Source: Streptomyces sp. R302
Lineage (GTDB): Bacteria; Actinomycetota; Actinomycetes; Streptomycetales; Streptomycetaceae
NCBI RefSeq assembly: GCF_012927245.1
Contig: NZ_JABBGE010000003.1
Span: forward strand, 558,001 to 622,000
Direction: 5' to 3'
DNA: 64,000 nt
Of the stretch, positions 45,342 to 54,418 are shown piece by piece (within the stretch, counting starts at the first letter, position 1; every line of letters starts with the position of its first letter). The notes under the pieces are model-generated. The model saw only the letters and a program-made list of their open reading frames with translations. It did no database searches and was not told the origin of the DNA. A program made the position numbers and the translations under genes.

Positions 45342-45827
45342 ATGACCTCGGGGAGCCCGGCCGCCCCCGGGAGCCCTGACGGCCCGCGGGAGCTGCCGCG
45401 CGGCCGGGTGTCGAAGGTCCGCCGGGTGCGGGGCTCGCGCCGGCCGCCGACGGTCACCACCGACACGGCCCGCCCCGAGGGCGGCGGCCGGGCGGCGGGC
45501 GGCGACGCCCCGGCGCCGGCCCGTCAGTGGCCGCTGCTCCTCGTGCTCGGGACGGCGGCCCTCGGACTGCTCGTGGTGGGGACGGACCCCTTCTGGCAGT
45601 CCTTCCGGATCGGGACGATGCTGGTGGGGGCCGCGCTGCTGCTCGGCGCGGTGCTCCGCAGGCTGCTGCCCTCGGTGGGCATGCTCGCGGTCCGCTCGCG
45701 CTTCACCGACATGATCACGTACGGGGTGATGGGCGGGCTGATCGTGCTGCTCGCGCTCATGGTGCAGCCGAAGCCCTGGCTCCGGATCCCGTTCCTGGAG
45801 GACGTCCTCCATCTGACGGTGACCTGA
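45342..45827 (+). CDS. DUF3017 membrane protein
   Basis: 161 residues starting directly after folD, so the two are co-translated. The basic, Pro-rich N-terminus precedes three membrane helices (LLLVLGTAALGLLVVG, FRIGTMLVGAALLLGAVLRRLL and MITYGVMGGLIVLLALMVQP). It matches DUF3017 by pattern and by its fixed place after folD in actinobacteria. Function unknown. Confidence 0.85.
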   Translation: MTSGSPAAPGSPDGPRELPRGRVSKVRRVRGSRRPPTVTTDTARPEGGGRAAGGDAPAPARQWPLLLVLGTAALGLLVVGTDPFWQSFRIGTMLVGAALLLGAVLRRLLPSVGMLAVRSRFTDMITYGVMGGLIVLLALMVQPKPWLRIPFLEDVLHLTVT

Positions 45828-45836
45828 GGGTGTGAT

Positions 45837-45878
45837 GACGGCGCCCGCCCTCTCCCCCGTGGGAGGGCGGGCGCCGTC
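45837..45878 (+). terminator. Terminator after folD-DUF3017 unit
   Basis: GACGGCGCCCGCCCTC and complement form a 16-bp stem with a 10-nt loop, 9 nt after the stop. Confidence 0.92.
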
Positions 45879-46035
45879 CCGTGATCAAGGGTCATGTACG
45901 CGCCAACGAAGGGCAAGTTCACGCCGTCCGCTGTGGCACGGAGGTGACCATTCCGGTACATCCGCGCCCACCGACCGGGTCCCGCTCGCAGCCCGGAACT
46001 GCCATCCTTCGAGGAACATCGACGAGGGGGTGCGC

Positions 46036-47193
46036 ATGTCGGCGTGGAAGGCGCTGTCCGGCGAACTCGATCCGGACGTGCGGACGTTCGTGGAACGGGT
46101 CCGGCTGGTCATCGACCGCAGCGGACTCGGCGTCGGCGCGGTCGCCGAGCGCACCGGCCACGACCGGGCCGACTGGGACGCGTACGCGAACGCCGCCAGG
46201 CCCGTGCCGAGGAGCGCCGTCGTCGCGCTCTCCGACGTGACCGGCGCCGACCTCGGCCCGCTCACCGCCCACTGGGAGCACGCCGACCGCGCCTGGAAAC
46301 GACTCCTGCGCGAGCGCGCGGTGCCGGAGGAGGGGGCGGCGGCGGACGTACGGGAGCAGGGCCCGGCCCCGGAGGGCGCACCGACCGACCTGCCCGGCCC
46401 GACCGACCTGCCCGGCCCGACCGACCTGCCCGGCCCGGCCGACCCGACTAGTCCGACCGACCCGACCGGTCCGGCCGACTCGACTGGCCCGGCTGGTCCG
46501 GCTGGTCCGGCCGACCTGCCCGGCCCGGCCGACCCGACTGGCCCGGCCGCCGTGGCCGACCTGATCGATCCGGCCGATCGGACCATGCGCATCCGGCCCG
46601 TGCAGGCGCCGGTGCCCGTTCCCGTTCCGGTGCCGGCACCGGTGCCGGCACCGGCACCGGAACCCGGGCCTTCGCCCGCCCGGGCGTCCCGGCGGGGCTC
46701 GCCGCTGCTCTACGTCGCCGGGATCGTCGGCGCCGCGCTCGTCGTCACCGCCGCCGTGCTCCTCGTCGACCTCGGCGGGACCGGGAGGCAACCGGCGGCC
46801 GCGCCGCCCCCGCCCGCCACCATCACCGCCCCGACGCCCGGCCCCAGCCTCCCCGACGGCGTCCGCTGCACCGGCGCGGACTGCGGCGGGCTCGACCCGG
46901 AGGACATGGGGTGCGGCGGACCGCTCGCCACCACCGTCGCCCGTACCCGCATCGGCGCCGCCCTCGTCGAGGTCCGGCACAGCGAGGTCTGCGCCGCGGC
47001 CTGGGCGCGGATCAGCGGAGGCGCCACCGGGGACGAGGTCAGCGTCCAGGCCGGCACCGCCGTCCGGGTCGCCAACGTCCGCCCGGACGGGGGCGGAGGC
47101 GCGTACACCGCGATGATCCCGGTCGACTCCGGGGGCGCCGCGCGCGCCTGCGCGAGCCTCTCCGGCGGCGAGGACGGCTGCACGGGAGGGTGA
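46036..47193 (+). CDS. XRE-like HTH membrane protein with DUF2690-type domain
   Basis: 385 residues. The ATG at 46036 has GAGGGGG 5 nt upstream. The N-terminal HTH-like region (VRLVIDRSGLGVGAVAERTGHDRADWDAYANAARPVPRSAVVALSDVTG) is followed by a long Pro/Asp/Gly linker with PGPTDLPGP repeats. One membrane helix (LLYVAGIVGAALVVTAAVLLVDL) precedes an extracellular domain with four or more Cys (RCTGADCGGLDPEDMGCGG), as in DUF2690 proteins. This gives a tethered DNA-binding protein with an outside domain, likely signalling. It is a single-gene unit upstream of mdh. Confidence 0.78.
   Translation: MSAWKALSGELDPDVRTFVERVRLVIDRSGLGVGAVAERTGHDRADWDAYANAARPVPRSAVVALSDVTGADLGPLTAHWEHADRAWKRLLRERAVPEEGAAADVREQGPAPEGAPTDLPGPTDLPGPTDLPGPADPTSPTDPTGPADSTGPAGPAGPADLPGPADPTGPAAVADLIDPADRTMRIRPVQAPVPVPVPVPAPVPAPAPEPGPSPARASRRGSPLLYVAGIVGAALVVTAAVLLVDLGGTGRQPAAAPPPPATITAPTPGPSLPDGVRCTGADCGGLDPEDMGCGGPLATTVARTRIGAALVEVRHSEVCAAAWARISGGATGDEVSVQAGTAVRVANVRPDGGGGAYTAMIPVDSGGAARACASLSGGEDGCTGG
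46383..46443 (+). repeat. 18-bp in-frame repeat in linker of DUF2690 gene
   Basis: Three near-identical copies of an 18-bp unit encode DLPGPT, then degenerate DPTGPA and AGPADL units continue to about 46570. Confidence 0.75.
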
Positions 47194-47262
47194 AACGGTG
47201 CGGGAGGTGAGCCGCACCACAAGGGGGTGGGGGTGCAGCGGGGCCAAGGTCCGATAGCCTGA

Positions 47263-48354
<1,092 letters not shown>

Positions 48355-48365
48355 GCGTGAACGCG

Positions 48366-48401
48366 GAGGAGCCCCCCGGTCGTCCGACCGGGGGGCTCCT
48401 C
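48366..48401. terminator. Bidirectional terminator after mdh
   Basis: GAGGAGCCCCCCGGTC and complement form a 16-bp stem around GTCC, with CGCCTTTG downstream. Confidence 0.92.
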
Positions 48402-48408
48402 GCCTTTG

Positions 48409-48930
48409 TCAGTGCGCGCCGCGCGGGGTGTAGTGGCCCGGGACCATGCGGGTCGTGACGGCGATCCGGTTCCAGGAGTTGATGACGACGATCGCGGCGA
48501 TCACCTTGGCGAGCTCCTCCTCGTCGAAGTGCGCGGCGGCCGCGGCGTACACCTCGTCGGGGACGAAGCCGTCGGTGAGGACGGTGACCGCCTCGGTGAG
48601 GGCGATCGCGGCCAGCTCGCGCTCGGTGTAGAAGTGCTTCGACTCCTGCCAGGCGGAGAGCTGTACGACCCGCTCCACGGACTCGCCGTCGGCGAGAGCG
48701 TCCTTGGTGTGCATGTCGAGGCAGAAGGCGCAGTGGTTGAGCTGCGAGGCGCGGATCTTGATCAGGTGGTAGAGCGCCGGGTCCACGCCCTTGGCGGCCT
48801 CCTGCTCCAGGCGGAGCATCGCCCGGTAGAAGTCGGGGACGCGCTCGGCGAAGGGCATGCGCGGGGTGTGCTCGTGGGCGAGGGCCTGGGCGGGGGCCTG
48901 AGCGGGGGAGTGCGTGACGGTGGTGGTCAT
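48409..48930 (-). CDS. AhpD-like carboxymuconolactone decarboxylase family protein
   Basis: 173 residues, starting ATG at 48930 directly behind a TACGGT -10 box (6 nt), hence probably leaderless. The CxxCxxxH redox site is visible (Cys67, Cys70, His74 in NHCAFCLDMHTKDA), as in AhpD alkylhydroperoxidases. It is predicted to reduce peroxides through its Cys pair. It is divergent from a MocR regulator with only 46 bp between starts, a common pairing that suggests MocR controls it. Confidence 0.9.
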   Translation of the reverse strand: MTTTVTHSPAQAPAQALAHEHTPRMPFAERVPDFYRAMLRLEQEAAKGVDPALYHLIKIRASQLNHCAFCLDMHTKDALADGESVERVVQLSAWQESKHFYTERELAAIALTEAVTVLTDGFVPDEVYAAAAAHFDEEELAKVIAAIVVINSWNRIAVTTRMVPGHYTPRGAH

Positions 48931-48976
48931 GGAGCCACCGTACGCAGCGGATGGCATGCGAGTATGGTCCATTCTC
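48931..48976. promoter_or_regulatory. Overlapping divergent promoters, 46 bp
   Basis: It holds TACGGT (minus, 48937-48942) for the AhpD-like gene and TATGGT (plus, 48963-48968) for the MocR gene, both placed for leaderless transcripts. RNA polymerases would exclude each other, so binding of MocR here could switch direction. Confidence 0.5.
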
Positions 48977-50695
48977 ATGCGGGATGACTGGGCCACTTTC
49001 GGCGCCGACCTCCATCTGGACCTGCGCGGCACCCGGCTCAGGGCGGGCCTCATGGACGCTCTGCGCGAGGCGGTGCGGAGCGGACGCCTCGCACCAGGCA
49101 CCCGGCTGCCCTCCTCGCGCCAGCTCGCGGCGGACCTCGGGGTGGCCCGGAACACCGTCGCCGACGCGTATGCCGAACTGGTGGCCGAGGGGTGGCTCAC
49201 CGCACGCCAGGGTTCCGGCACCCGGGTGGCGGGCCGCGCGGGCCTCCGCCCGGCGGCGGAGCCCGATGCCGATGCCGATGCCGATGCCGATGGGGCCGGA
49301 CGTGCCGCGCCCCAGCCGACGCCCCCGATCGGCCAGCCCCCAGCCGGTGCGCCCCCAGCCGGTGCGCCCCCAGCCGGTGCGCCCCCAGCCGGTGCGCCAC
49401 CCGCCGGTGCGCCCCCAGCCGGTGCGCCACCCGCCGGTGCGTTTTCAGCCGGTGCGCCGCCGACGGGCCCGATGCCCGCCGGTCCGATGCCCGCTGGTTC
49501 GAAGCCCGGCGGCCCGACTCCCGCCGGTCCGACTCCCGGCGGCGCCGCGTGGAGGGTCTCGCGGCGGCGGGCGGGGCCACCCGCGTACGACCTCCGGAGC
49601 GGCACCCCGGACCTCGCCTCCTTCCCGCGCGCCGCGTGGCTGAAGGCGTACCGGCGGGCGCTCACCACCGCGCCCAACGAGGCCTTCGGGTACGGGGATC
49701 CGCATGGCCGGGAGGAACTGCGGACGGTCCTCGCCGAGTACCTGGCCCGCGCCAGGGGCGTCCACGCGCGGCCCGAACGGATCGTGGTCTGCTCCGGGTT
49801 CGCGCACGGCCTGATGCTGATCGGCCGGGCCCTGCGTGGGCGCGGGGCACGGGCCGTCGGCGTGGAGTCGTACGGCCTCGGCCCGCACGCCGCGCTGCTG
49901 CGGGACGCCGGGCTCGCCACCCCGGCGCTGCCCTTCGACGAACGCGGCACCCGCGTCGAGGAGTTGCCGTCCCTCGCCCCGGACGCGGTGCTGCTGACCG
50001 CCGCCCACCAGTTCCCGCTCGGCGGGGCGCTGCCGCCGGACCGGCGGACGGCCGTCGTCGACTGGGCGCGGGCGACCGGCGGCTACGTCCTGGAGGACGA
50101 CTACGACGGCGAGTTCCGGTACGACCGCCAGCCCGTCGGAGCCCTTCAGGGCCTCGACCCCGAGCGGGTCGTCTACCTCGGCACCGCGAGCAAGTCCCTC
50201 GCGCCCGGACTGCGACTCGCCTGGATGGTGCTCCCGGAGAGCCTGGTGGACGAGGTCGTCGCCGCCAAGGGGGCGGTGGTGGACTGGATGTGCGGCACCC
50301 CCGACCAGCTCGCCTTCGCCGACTTCCTGGCCACGGGCGCGCACGACCGGCACGTCCGCGCGATGCGGCTGCGCTACCGGCACCGCCGCGACCAGCTCGT
50401 CGCCGCGCTCGCCGACCGCGCCCCCGGCATCCGCGTCGGCGGCATCGCGGCGGGCCTCCACGCGGTCCTCTCCCTCCCGCCCGGCACCGAGGCCGCCGCC
50501 CTCCGCTCCGCCGCCTGGCACGGCCTCGCGGTCCAGGGCCTGGGCCACTTCCGCCACCCGGAGTCCCGACGCACCCTGGAAGGCCTGGTCGTCGGCTACG
50601 GCACCCCACCCGACAGCGCCTGGCACGGCGCCCTCCACTCCCTGTGCCGAGTCCTGGAGGGCCTCGACACGGACCGGGACCCCGAGGAGGAGTGA
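48977..50695 (+). CDS. MocR-type GntR/aminotransferase regulator
   Basis: 572 residues; the ATG at 48977 lies 8 nt after TATGGT. The winged HTH (LRAGLMDALREAVRSGRLAPGTRLPSSRQLAADLGVARNTVADAYAELVAEGWL) is followed by a PPAGA-repeat linker of about 90 residues. A class I aminotransferase domain with the PLP Lys in YLGTASKSLAPGLRLAW and DDYDGEFRYDR completes it. MocR proteins sense PLP or an amino compound. The linker is unusually long and repetitive. It probably regulates the divergent AhpD-like gene. Confidence 0.9.
   Translation: MRDDWATFGADLHLDLRGTRLRAGLMDALREAVRSGRLAPGTRLPSSRQLAADLGVARNTVADAYAELVAEGWLTARQGSGTRVAGRAGLRPAAEPDADADADADGAGRAAPQPTPPIGQPPAGAPPAGAPPAGAPPAGAPPAGAPPAGAPPAGAFSAGAPPTGPMPAGPMPAGSKPGGPTPAGPTPGGAAWRVSRRRAGPPAYDLRSGTPDLASFPRAAWLKAYRRALTTAPNEAFGYGDPHGREELRTVLAEYLARARGVHARPERIVVCSGFAHGLMLIGRALRGRGARAVGVESYGLGPHAALLRDAGLATPALPFDERGTRVEELPSLAPDAVLLTAAHQFPLGGALPPDRRTAVVDWARATGGYVLEDDYDGEFRYDRQPVGALQGLDPERVVYLGTASKSLAPGLRLAWMVLPESLVDEVVAAKGAVVDWMCGTPDQLAFADFLATGAHDRHVRAMRLRYRHRRDQLVAALADRAPGIRVGGIAAGLHAVLSLPPGTEAAALRSAAWHGLAVQGLGHFRHPESRRTLEGLVVGYGTPPDSAWHGALHSLCRVLEGLDTDRDPEEE
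49336..49455 (+). repeat. 15-bp in-frame tandem repeat in MocR linker
   Basis: About eight copies of a 15-bp unit (CCCCCAGCCGGTGCG and close variants) encode PPAGA. The run between 49336 and 49395 is identical copy to copy. Linker length is likely to vary between strains. Confidence 0.88.
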
Positions 50696-51177
50696 GGCAC
50701 GGCGGGCGCGACCGGGCCCCTGCCGGGTCCGGTGATGCCCCGCCCGCGCTGCGATGCGCCGCCGCCGGCGAGCGCGGCGGTGCGGGCCGGGGCGTCGGGG
50801 TTCGGCCGGGCCTCGCCGGGGGCGCGGTGGAGGAGGCGGTTCACGCGTGCCGCGAGCGGCAGGCCCCTGCCGGGCCCGATGATCCCGCCCGCCCTGAAGC
50901 CCCCCGCGAGCGGAGGCGTGGGGGTCGGGACCGCCGAGGTTCGGCCGGTCCCTGCTGGGTTCGCGGCACAGGCGGCGGTCCGTGAGGGGCCGGGTCCCTG
51001 CCGGGGCCGGTGAGGTCCCGCCCGCCCTGGAGCGGTGAGGCCCCGGCCGGGCCTCGTCGGGCCTTGCCGGGCCTCGTCGGGGCTTGCCGAGGTCGCCGGC
51101 GGTGCGGGGCGGGAAGTGGGTCGCGTGATCGAGGTGCCGGGTCTGGTGGGGTGGGTGTCTGGCAGGGTGGGGGTGTG
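50696..51177. repeat. Gene-free GC-rich stretch with imperfect triplicated block
   Basis: A block of about 35 bp reading CCCTGCCGGG(T/C)CCGGTGATG then CCCGCCCGC recurs near 50716, 50866 and 50995, spaced about 130-150 bp. A shorter GGGCCTCGTCGGG motif repeats near 51050. No ORF with native codon use is seen on either strand. It looks like decayed duplications or a repeat seeding region upstream of sigJ. Confidence 0.5.
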
Positions 51178-52155
51178 ATGTCGTACTCCACTTCGGACGG
51201 GTCGGCGCGGGGCGGTGCGGAAGGTGCCGCGCGGGAGTTCACCGCGTACCGGCCGCGACTCTTCGGGCTCGCCTATCGCATGCTCGGGTCCGCGGAGGAG
51301 GCCGAGGACACCGTCCAGGACGCCTATCTGCGGTGGGACGGGGCCGACCGGGCCGCCATCGTCCAGCCGGGCGCCTGGCTCACCAGGGTCGTCACCAACC
51401 TCTGCCTCACCCGGCTCACCTCCGCCCGCGCCACCCGCGAGCGGTACACCGGGACCTGGCTGCCGGAGCCGGTGCTCACCGACGCCCGGGGGCCGCTCGG
51501 CGCGCCCGGTGCGGGGCCGCTGGAGGCCGTCGAGCGGAGCGACGACGTGTCCATGGCGCTGCTGCTGCTCCTGGAGCGGCTCACCCCGGCCGAGCGGGCC
51601 GTGTACGTGCTCCGCGAGGCCTTCGGGTATCCGCACCGGGAGATCGCCGGGCTGCTCGACCTCGGTGAGGCCAACTGCCGCCAGTTGTACCTCCGGGCCG
51701 CCCGGCGGGTCGCCGCGGCCGGGGAGGACGGGGCCGCCGTCCGCCACGAGGCGCCCGCGCCCGAGCGGCACCGGGAGTTCGTCGAGTCCTTCGTCGCCGC
51801 CTCCCGCGAGGGCGACCTCGCGGGCCTGGAGAAGGTCCTCGCGGCGGACGTCGTCTGGTGGGGCGACGGCGGCGGCAAGGTCAGGTCCGCCCTCCGTCCC
51901 GTCCGCGGCCGCGACCGCGTCCTCCGCTTCCTCGCCGGTGTCGCCGCCAAGCGGGAGGAGGGCTCCGTGCTCACCGTCGCCGAGGTCAACGGCGCACCCG
52001 GGCTCGTGCTGCACGTCGGCGCCCGGCTCATCGGCGTCGCCGCCGTGGAGACCCGCGCCGACGGCCGCATCACCGACGTGCGGATGGTGATGAACCCGGA
52101 CAAGCTCGTCTTCGCGGGCCGGCAGTTCGCCGCGCGCCCGGAGGCCGCCGGCTGA
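51178..52155 (+). CDS. sigJ: ECF sigma factor SigJ, ECF41 type
   Basis: 325 residues; ATG at 51178 or the GTG one codon earlier. Sigma region 2 (YRPRLFGLAYRMLGSAEEAEDTVQDAYLRW) and region 4 (LTPAERAVYVLREAFGYPHREIAGLLDLGEANCRQLYLRAARRV) are followed by a SnoaL-like C-terminal domain. The ECF41 marks DGGGK and NPDKL (near the end) are both present. In this group the fused domain, not an anti-sigma protein, controls activity. The adjacent epimerase-like gene and its TGTCACA promoter fit the known ECF41 arrangement. No SD sequence is clear. Confidence 0.92.
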   Translation: MSYSTSDGSARGGAEGAAREFTAYRPRLFGLAYRMLGSAEEAEDTVQDAYLRWDGADRAAIVQPGAWLTRVVTNLCLTRLTSARATRERYTGTWLPEPVLTDARGPLGAPGAGPLEAVERSDDVSMALLLLLERLTPAERAVYVLREAFGYPHREIAGLLDLGEANCRQLYLRAARRVAAAGEDGAAVRHEAPAPERHREFVESFVAASREGDLAGLEKVLAADVVWWGDGGGKVRSALRPVRGRDRVLRFLAGVAAKREEGSVLTVAEVNGAPGLVLHVGARLIGVAAVETRADGRITDVRMVMNPDKLVFAGRQFAARPEAAG

Positions 52156-52158
52156 GGC

Positions 52159-52185
52159 TGTCACAGACGCGGGGTCCCGCCGGTC
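52159..52185 (+). promoter_or_regulatory. ECF41-type promoter before epimerase-like gene
   Basis: TGTCACA (52159-52165), 16 bp, then GGTC (52182-52185). It matches the ECF41 target consensus TGTCACA-N16-CGTC except for one base. It lies directly after sigJ and 59 bp before the next start, so SigJ probably drives this gene. Confidence 0.7.
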
Positions 52186-52243
52186 CTTGTGGGTGAGAGC
52201 GCTCCGCGAACGGGGCGTCCGCGTCGGGAAGGGAGCCCCGGAG

Positions 52244-53005
52244 ATGGCGACGGCGACGAAGACGATCCTGGTGACGGGAGCCACCGGCACCCTCGGCAGG
52301 CCGCTGTGCGCGCGGCTGGCCGCCGCCGGGCACGAGGTGCGCGAGCTGAGCCGCCGCTCGCCGCGCTACCCCGTGGACCTGCGGAGCGGCGCCGGTCTCG
52401 ACGAGGCCCTCGCGGGCGTCGACACCGTCGTCCACTGCGCCTCCTCGCCGCGCGGCGGCGACGAGGACGCGGCCCGGACGCTGATCGCGGCGGCCCGCCG
52501 CGCCGGGGTCCGGCACCTCGTGTACATCTCGATCGTCGGCGTCGACCGGGTGCCGCTCGGCTACTACCGGGCCAAGCACGCGGTGGAGCGGCTGGTGGAG
52601 CAGTCCGGGATCGGCTGGACCGTGCTGCGGGCCACCCAGTTCCACGACCTGGTGGCGCAGGTCCTGGCGGCCGCCGGGAAGGTCCCCCTGGTGCTGCCGC
52701 TGCCGGCCGGCGTCTCGGACCAGCCGGTGGAGGTGACCGAGGTGGCGGAGCGGCTGGCGGAGCTCGCGTCCGGCGACCCCGCGGGCCGGGTCCCCGACAT
52801 GGGCGGTCCCGAGGTGCGTACCCTCGCCGACCTGGCCCGCGCCCACCTCGCCGCCACCGGCCGCAGCCGCCGCCTCCTGTCCGTCCCCCTGGCCGGCCGT
52901 ACGTACCGGGCCTTCCGCGCGGGCGGCCACCTGGCGCCGGGGCACGCCACCGGCCGGGTCACCTTCGAGCAGTACCTGAAGGAGGCCGGGGGCGCGGGCG
53001 CCTGA
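52244..53005 (+). CDS. NAD(P)-binding epimerase-like (NmrA/SDR) protein, SigJ target
   Basis: 253 residues. The ATG at 52244 has GGGAG upstream. The Rossmann motif is ILVTGATGTLGRPL, with YYRAKHAVERLVEQS as in atypical SDRs. Proteins of this kind are one of the three classes (carboxymuconolactone decarboxylase, oxidoreductase, epimerase) linked to ECF41 sigma factors. The substrate is unknown; redox or cell-envelope stress is suspected for the group. It lies directly downstream of sigJ with a matching promoter. Confidence 0.88.
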   Translation: MATATKTILVTGATGTLGRPLCARLAAAGHEVRELSRRSPRYPVDLRSGAGLDEALAGVDTVVHCASSPRGGDEDAARTLIAAARRAGVRHLVYISIVGVDRVPLGYYRAKHAVERLVEQSGIGWTVLRATQFHDLVAQVLAAAGKVPLVLPLPAGVSDQPVEVTEVAERLAELASGDPAGRVPDMGGPEVRTLADLARAHLAATGRSRRLLSVPLAGRTYRAFRAGGHLAPGHATGRVTFEQYLKEAGGAGA

Positions 53006-53067
53006 CGGTCGGTCCGCGGGGACCTGACGGTCGGTCCGCGGACGTCTGACGGTCAGTCCGCCGCCCG
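53002..53067. repeat. 22-bp repeat spanning two stop codons
   Basis: Three copies of a 22-bp unit starting CTGACGGTCGGTCCGCGG run from 53002. The first contains the stop of the epimerase-like gene and the third the stop of the convergent transporter. The third copy is diverged. Confidence 0.75.
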
Positions 53068-53940
53068 TTCCCGTCCCGGCGGCTCGGTCGCGGTCGCGGT
53101 CGGGGTCGCGGTCGCGGGCTCGGGCACCGGCGGCTCGCCGAAGCGGGCGAGGGCCAGGGAGGCGGCGACGGCCAGGGCGAAGCCGGCGAGGGCGAGTCCG
53201 CCGAGGCCCTCGCGGGTCTCGTCGCCCAGCCAGAGGAGGCCGGCCGCCGCCGGGCCCAGCGTCTCGCCCAGGACCATGCCGGCCGTCGCCGTCGTCACCG
53301 CGCCCCGCTGGAACGCCGAGGTGAGGAGCAGGAACGCCGCGCCGCCGCCGAGCAGCAGCGCCCACAGCGCCGGGTCCGCGAGGTCGATCCCGTCCAGGAG
53401 CCGTACCGCCACCTCCACCACCCCGAAGCCGAGCCCGGAGCCGAGTCCGAGGACCAGTGCCCGGGGCCGGTCGGGGAGGCGTCCGGCGGCCGCGCCGAGC
53501 AGCAGCACCCCGGCGGCGATGCCCAGGAGGACCCAGGGGAGCGCGGCGGGCCCCTCCCGGTGGCCCTCCCGGCCGGCGGCGAGCGCCAGCAGGGCGAGTC
53601 CGGCGCAGACCGCGGCCACCGCGCCCCACTCGGCCCGGCCGAGCCGCACCGCCAGCATCCGGGAGGCCAGCGCGGCGGTGACGGCGAGGCTCGCGGCGAG
53701 CGCGGCGCCGACCGCGTACAGGGGGAGCGTCCGCAGCGCCACGACCTCCAGGACGAAGCCGAGTCCGTCGAGCGCGAGCCCGACCGCGTACCGCCACTGC
53801 CGCACCGCCCGCCAGAGCAGCCCGACGTCCACCCCGCTGCCCGTCCCGGGCGCGGCGGCGCGGGCGGCGGCGGCCTGGAACACGGTCGCCGCACCGAAAC
53901 AGAGCGCCGATCCGAGCGCGCAAAACATCCCCAAGAGCAC
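53053..53940 (-). CDS. DMT/EamA-like transporter
   Basis: 295 residues, GTG at 53940, 6 nt behind TAGAGT, so probably leaderless. Ten membrane helices are organised as two EamA-like halves (first MLLGMFCALGSALCFGAATVFQAAAAR; later AVTTATAGMVLGETLGPAAAGLLWLGDE). The C-terminal tail is Pro/Thr rich. Such proteins export metabolites or act as magnesium-type (NIPA-like) carriers; the substrate is unknown. It converges on the SigJ target gene. Confidence 0.85.
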   Translation of the reverse strand: MLLGMFCALGSALCFGAATVFQAAAARAAAPGTGSGVDVGLLWRAVRQWRYAVGLALDGLGFVLEVVALRTLPLYAVGAALAASLAVTAALASRMLAVRLGRAEWGAVAAVCAGLALLALAAGREGHREGPAALPWVLLGIAAGVLLLGAAAGRLPDRPRALVLGLGSGLGFGVVEVAVRLLDGIDLADPALWALLLGGGAAFLLLTSAFQRGAVTTATAGMVLGETLGPAAAGLLWLGDETREGLGGLALAGFALAVAASLALARFGEPPVPEPATATPTATATEPPGRERAAD

Positions 53941-54079
53941 ATAGCGACTCTAGGTGTCGGGGGTGGAATACAGCGGCCTACACTGTGCGGTCGCGAGGCG
54001 CGCGGTCATACGAACGGCCGCGCGGACGCGCGCGGCGCGCACACGAGTGCGCGGTCATGCGAAGGGGAGGGCGAGGGAC

Positions 54080-54385
54080 ATGCGGAGGCTCAGGTCGAGC
54101 ACGGTGGTGCTCGGCGGTATGGGCGTGCTCGCGGCGACGATCACCGCCTGCGGCGCCGAACCCGACCGCAGGTGCGCGGACCCGGTCACGCTGGAGGAGC
54201 TGCCGGGCTACCGGTGCGACACCGGCTCCTTCGGCGACGACGATGACGACGGCACCACCGCCCGCGGCGCCTACTACTACGGCGGCTACGTCCGCGACGC
54301 GCGCGTGACCGGCGGCAGCTTCGACCGGAAGGCCGTCGAGACCGGCGGCTTCGGCTGCTCGTCCTCCGGGTCGAGCGGCGGCTGA
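54080..54385 (+). CDS. Small lipoprotein, YgiB-like partner
   Basis: 101 residues. The ATG at 54080 has GAGGG upstream. The signal peptide ends in a lipobox (ATITAC). The mature part is acidic (DDDDDG) and Tyr/Gly-rich (AYYYGGYV) and ends GCSSSGSSGG. The size and the gene downstream resemble the YgiB-YgiC pair of other bacteria, but sequence similarity is too low for me to be sure. It is 33 bp upstream of the ATP-grasp gene in the same operon. Confidence 0.7.
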   Translation: MRRLRSSTVVLGGMGVLAATITACGAEPDRRCADPVTLEELPGYRCDTGSFGDDDDDGTTARGAYYYGGYVRDARVTGGSFDRKAVETGGFGCSSSGSSGG

Positions 54386-54418
54386 GACGCAGGACCGACG
54401 GACGGACGGACCGGCACC

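Noticed and set aside
50841..51242. Minus-strand ORF of 133 codons upstream of sigJ
   Set aside because: The composition is that of random GC-rich sequence and it runs antisense into sigJ. The repeated peptide comes from DNA repeats.
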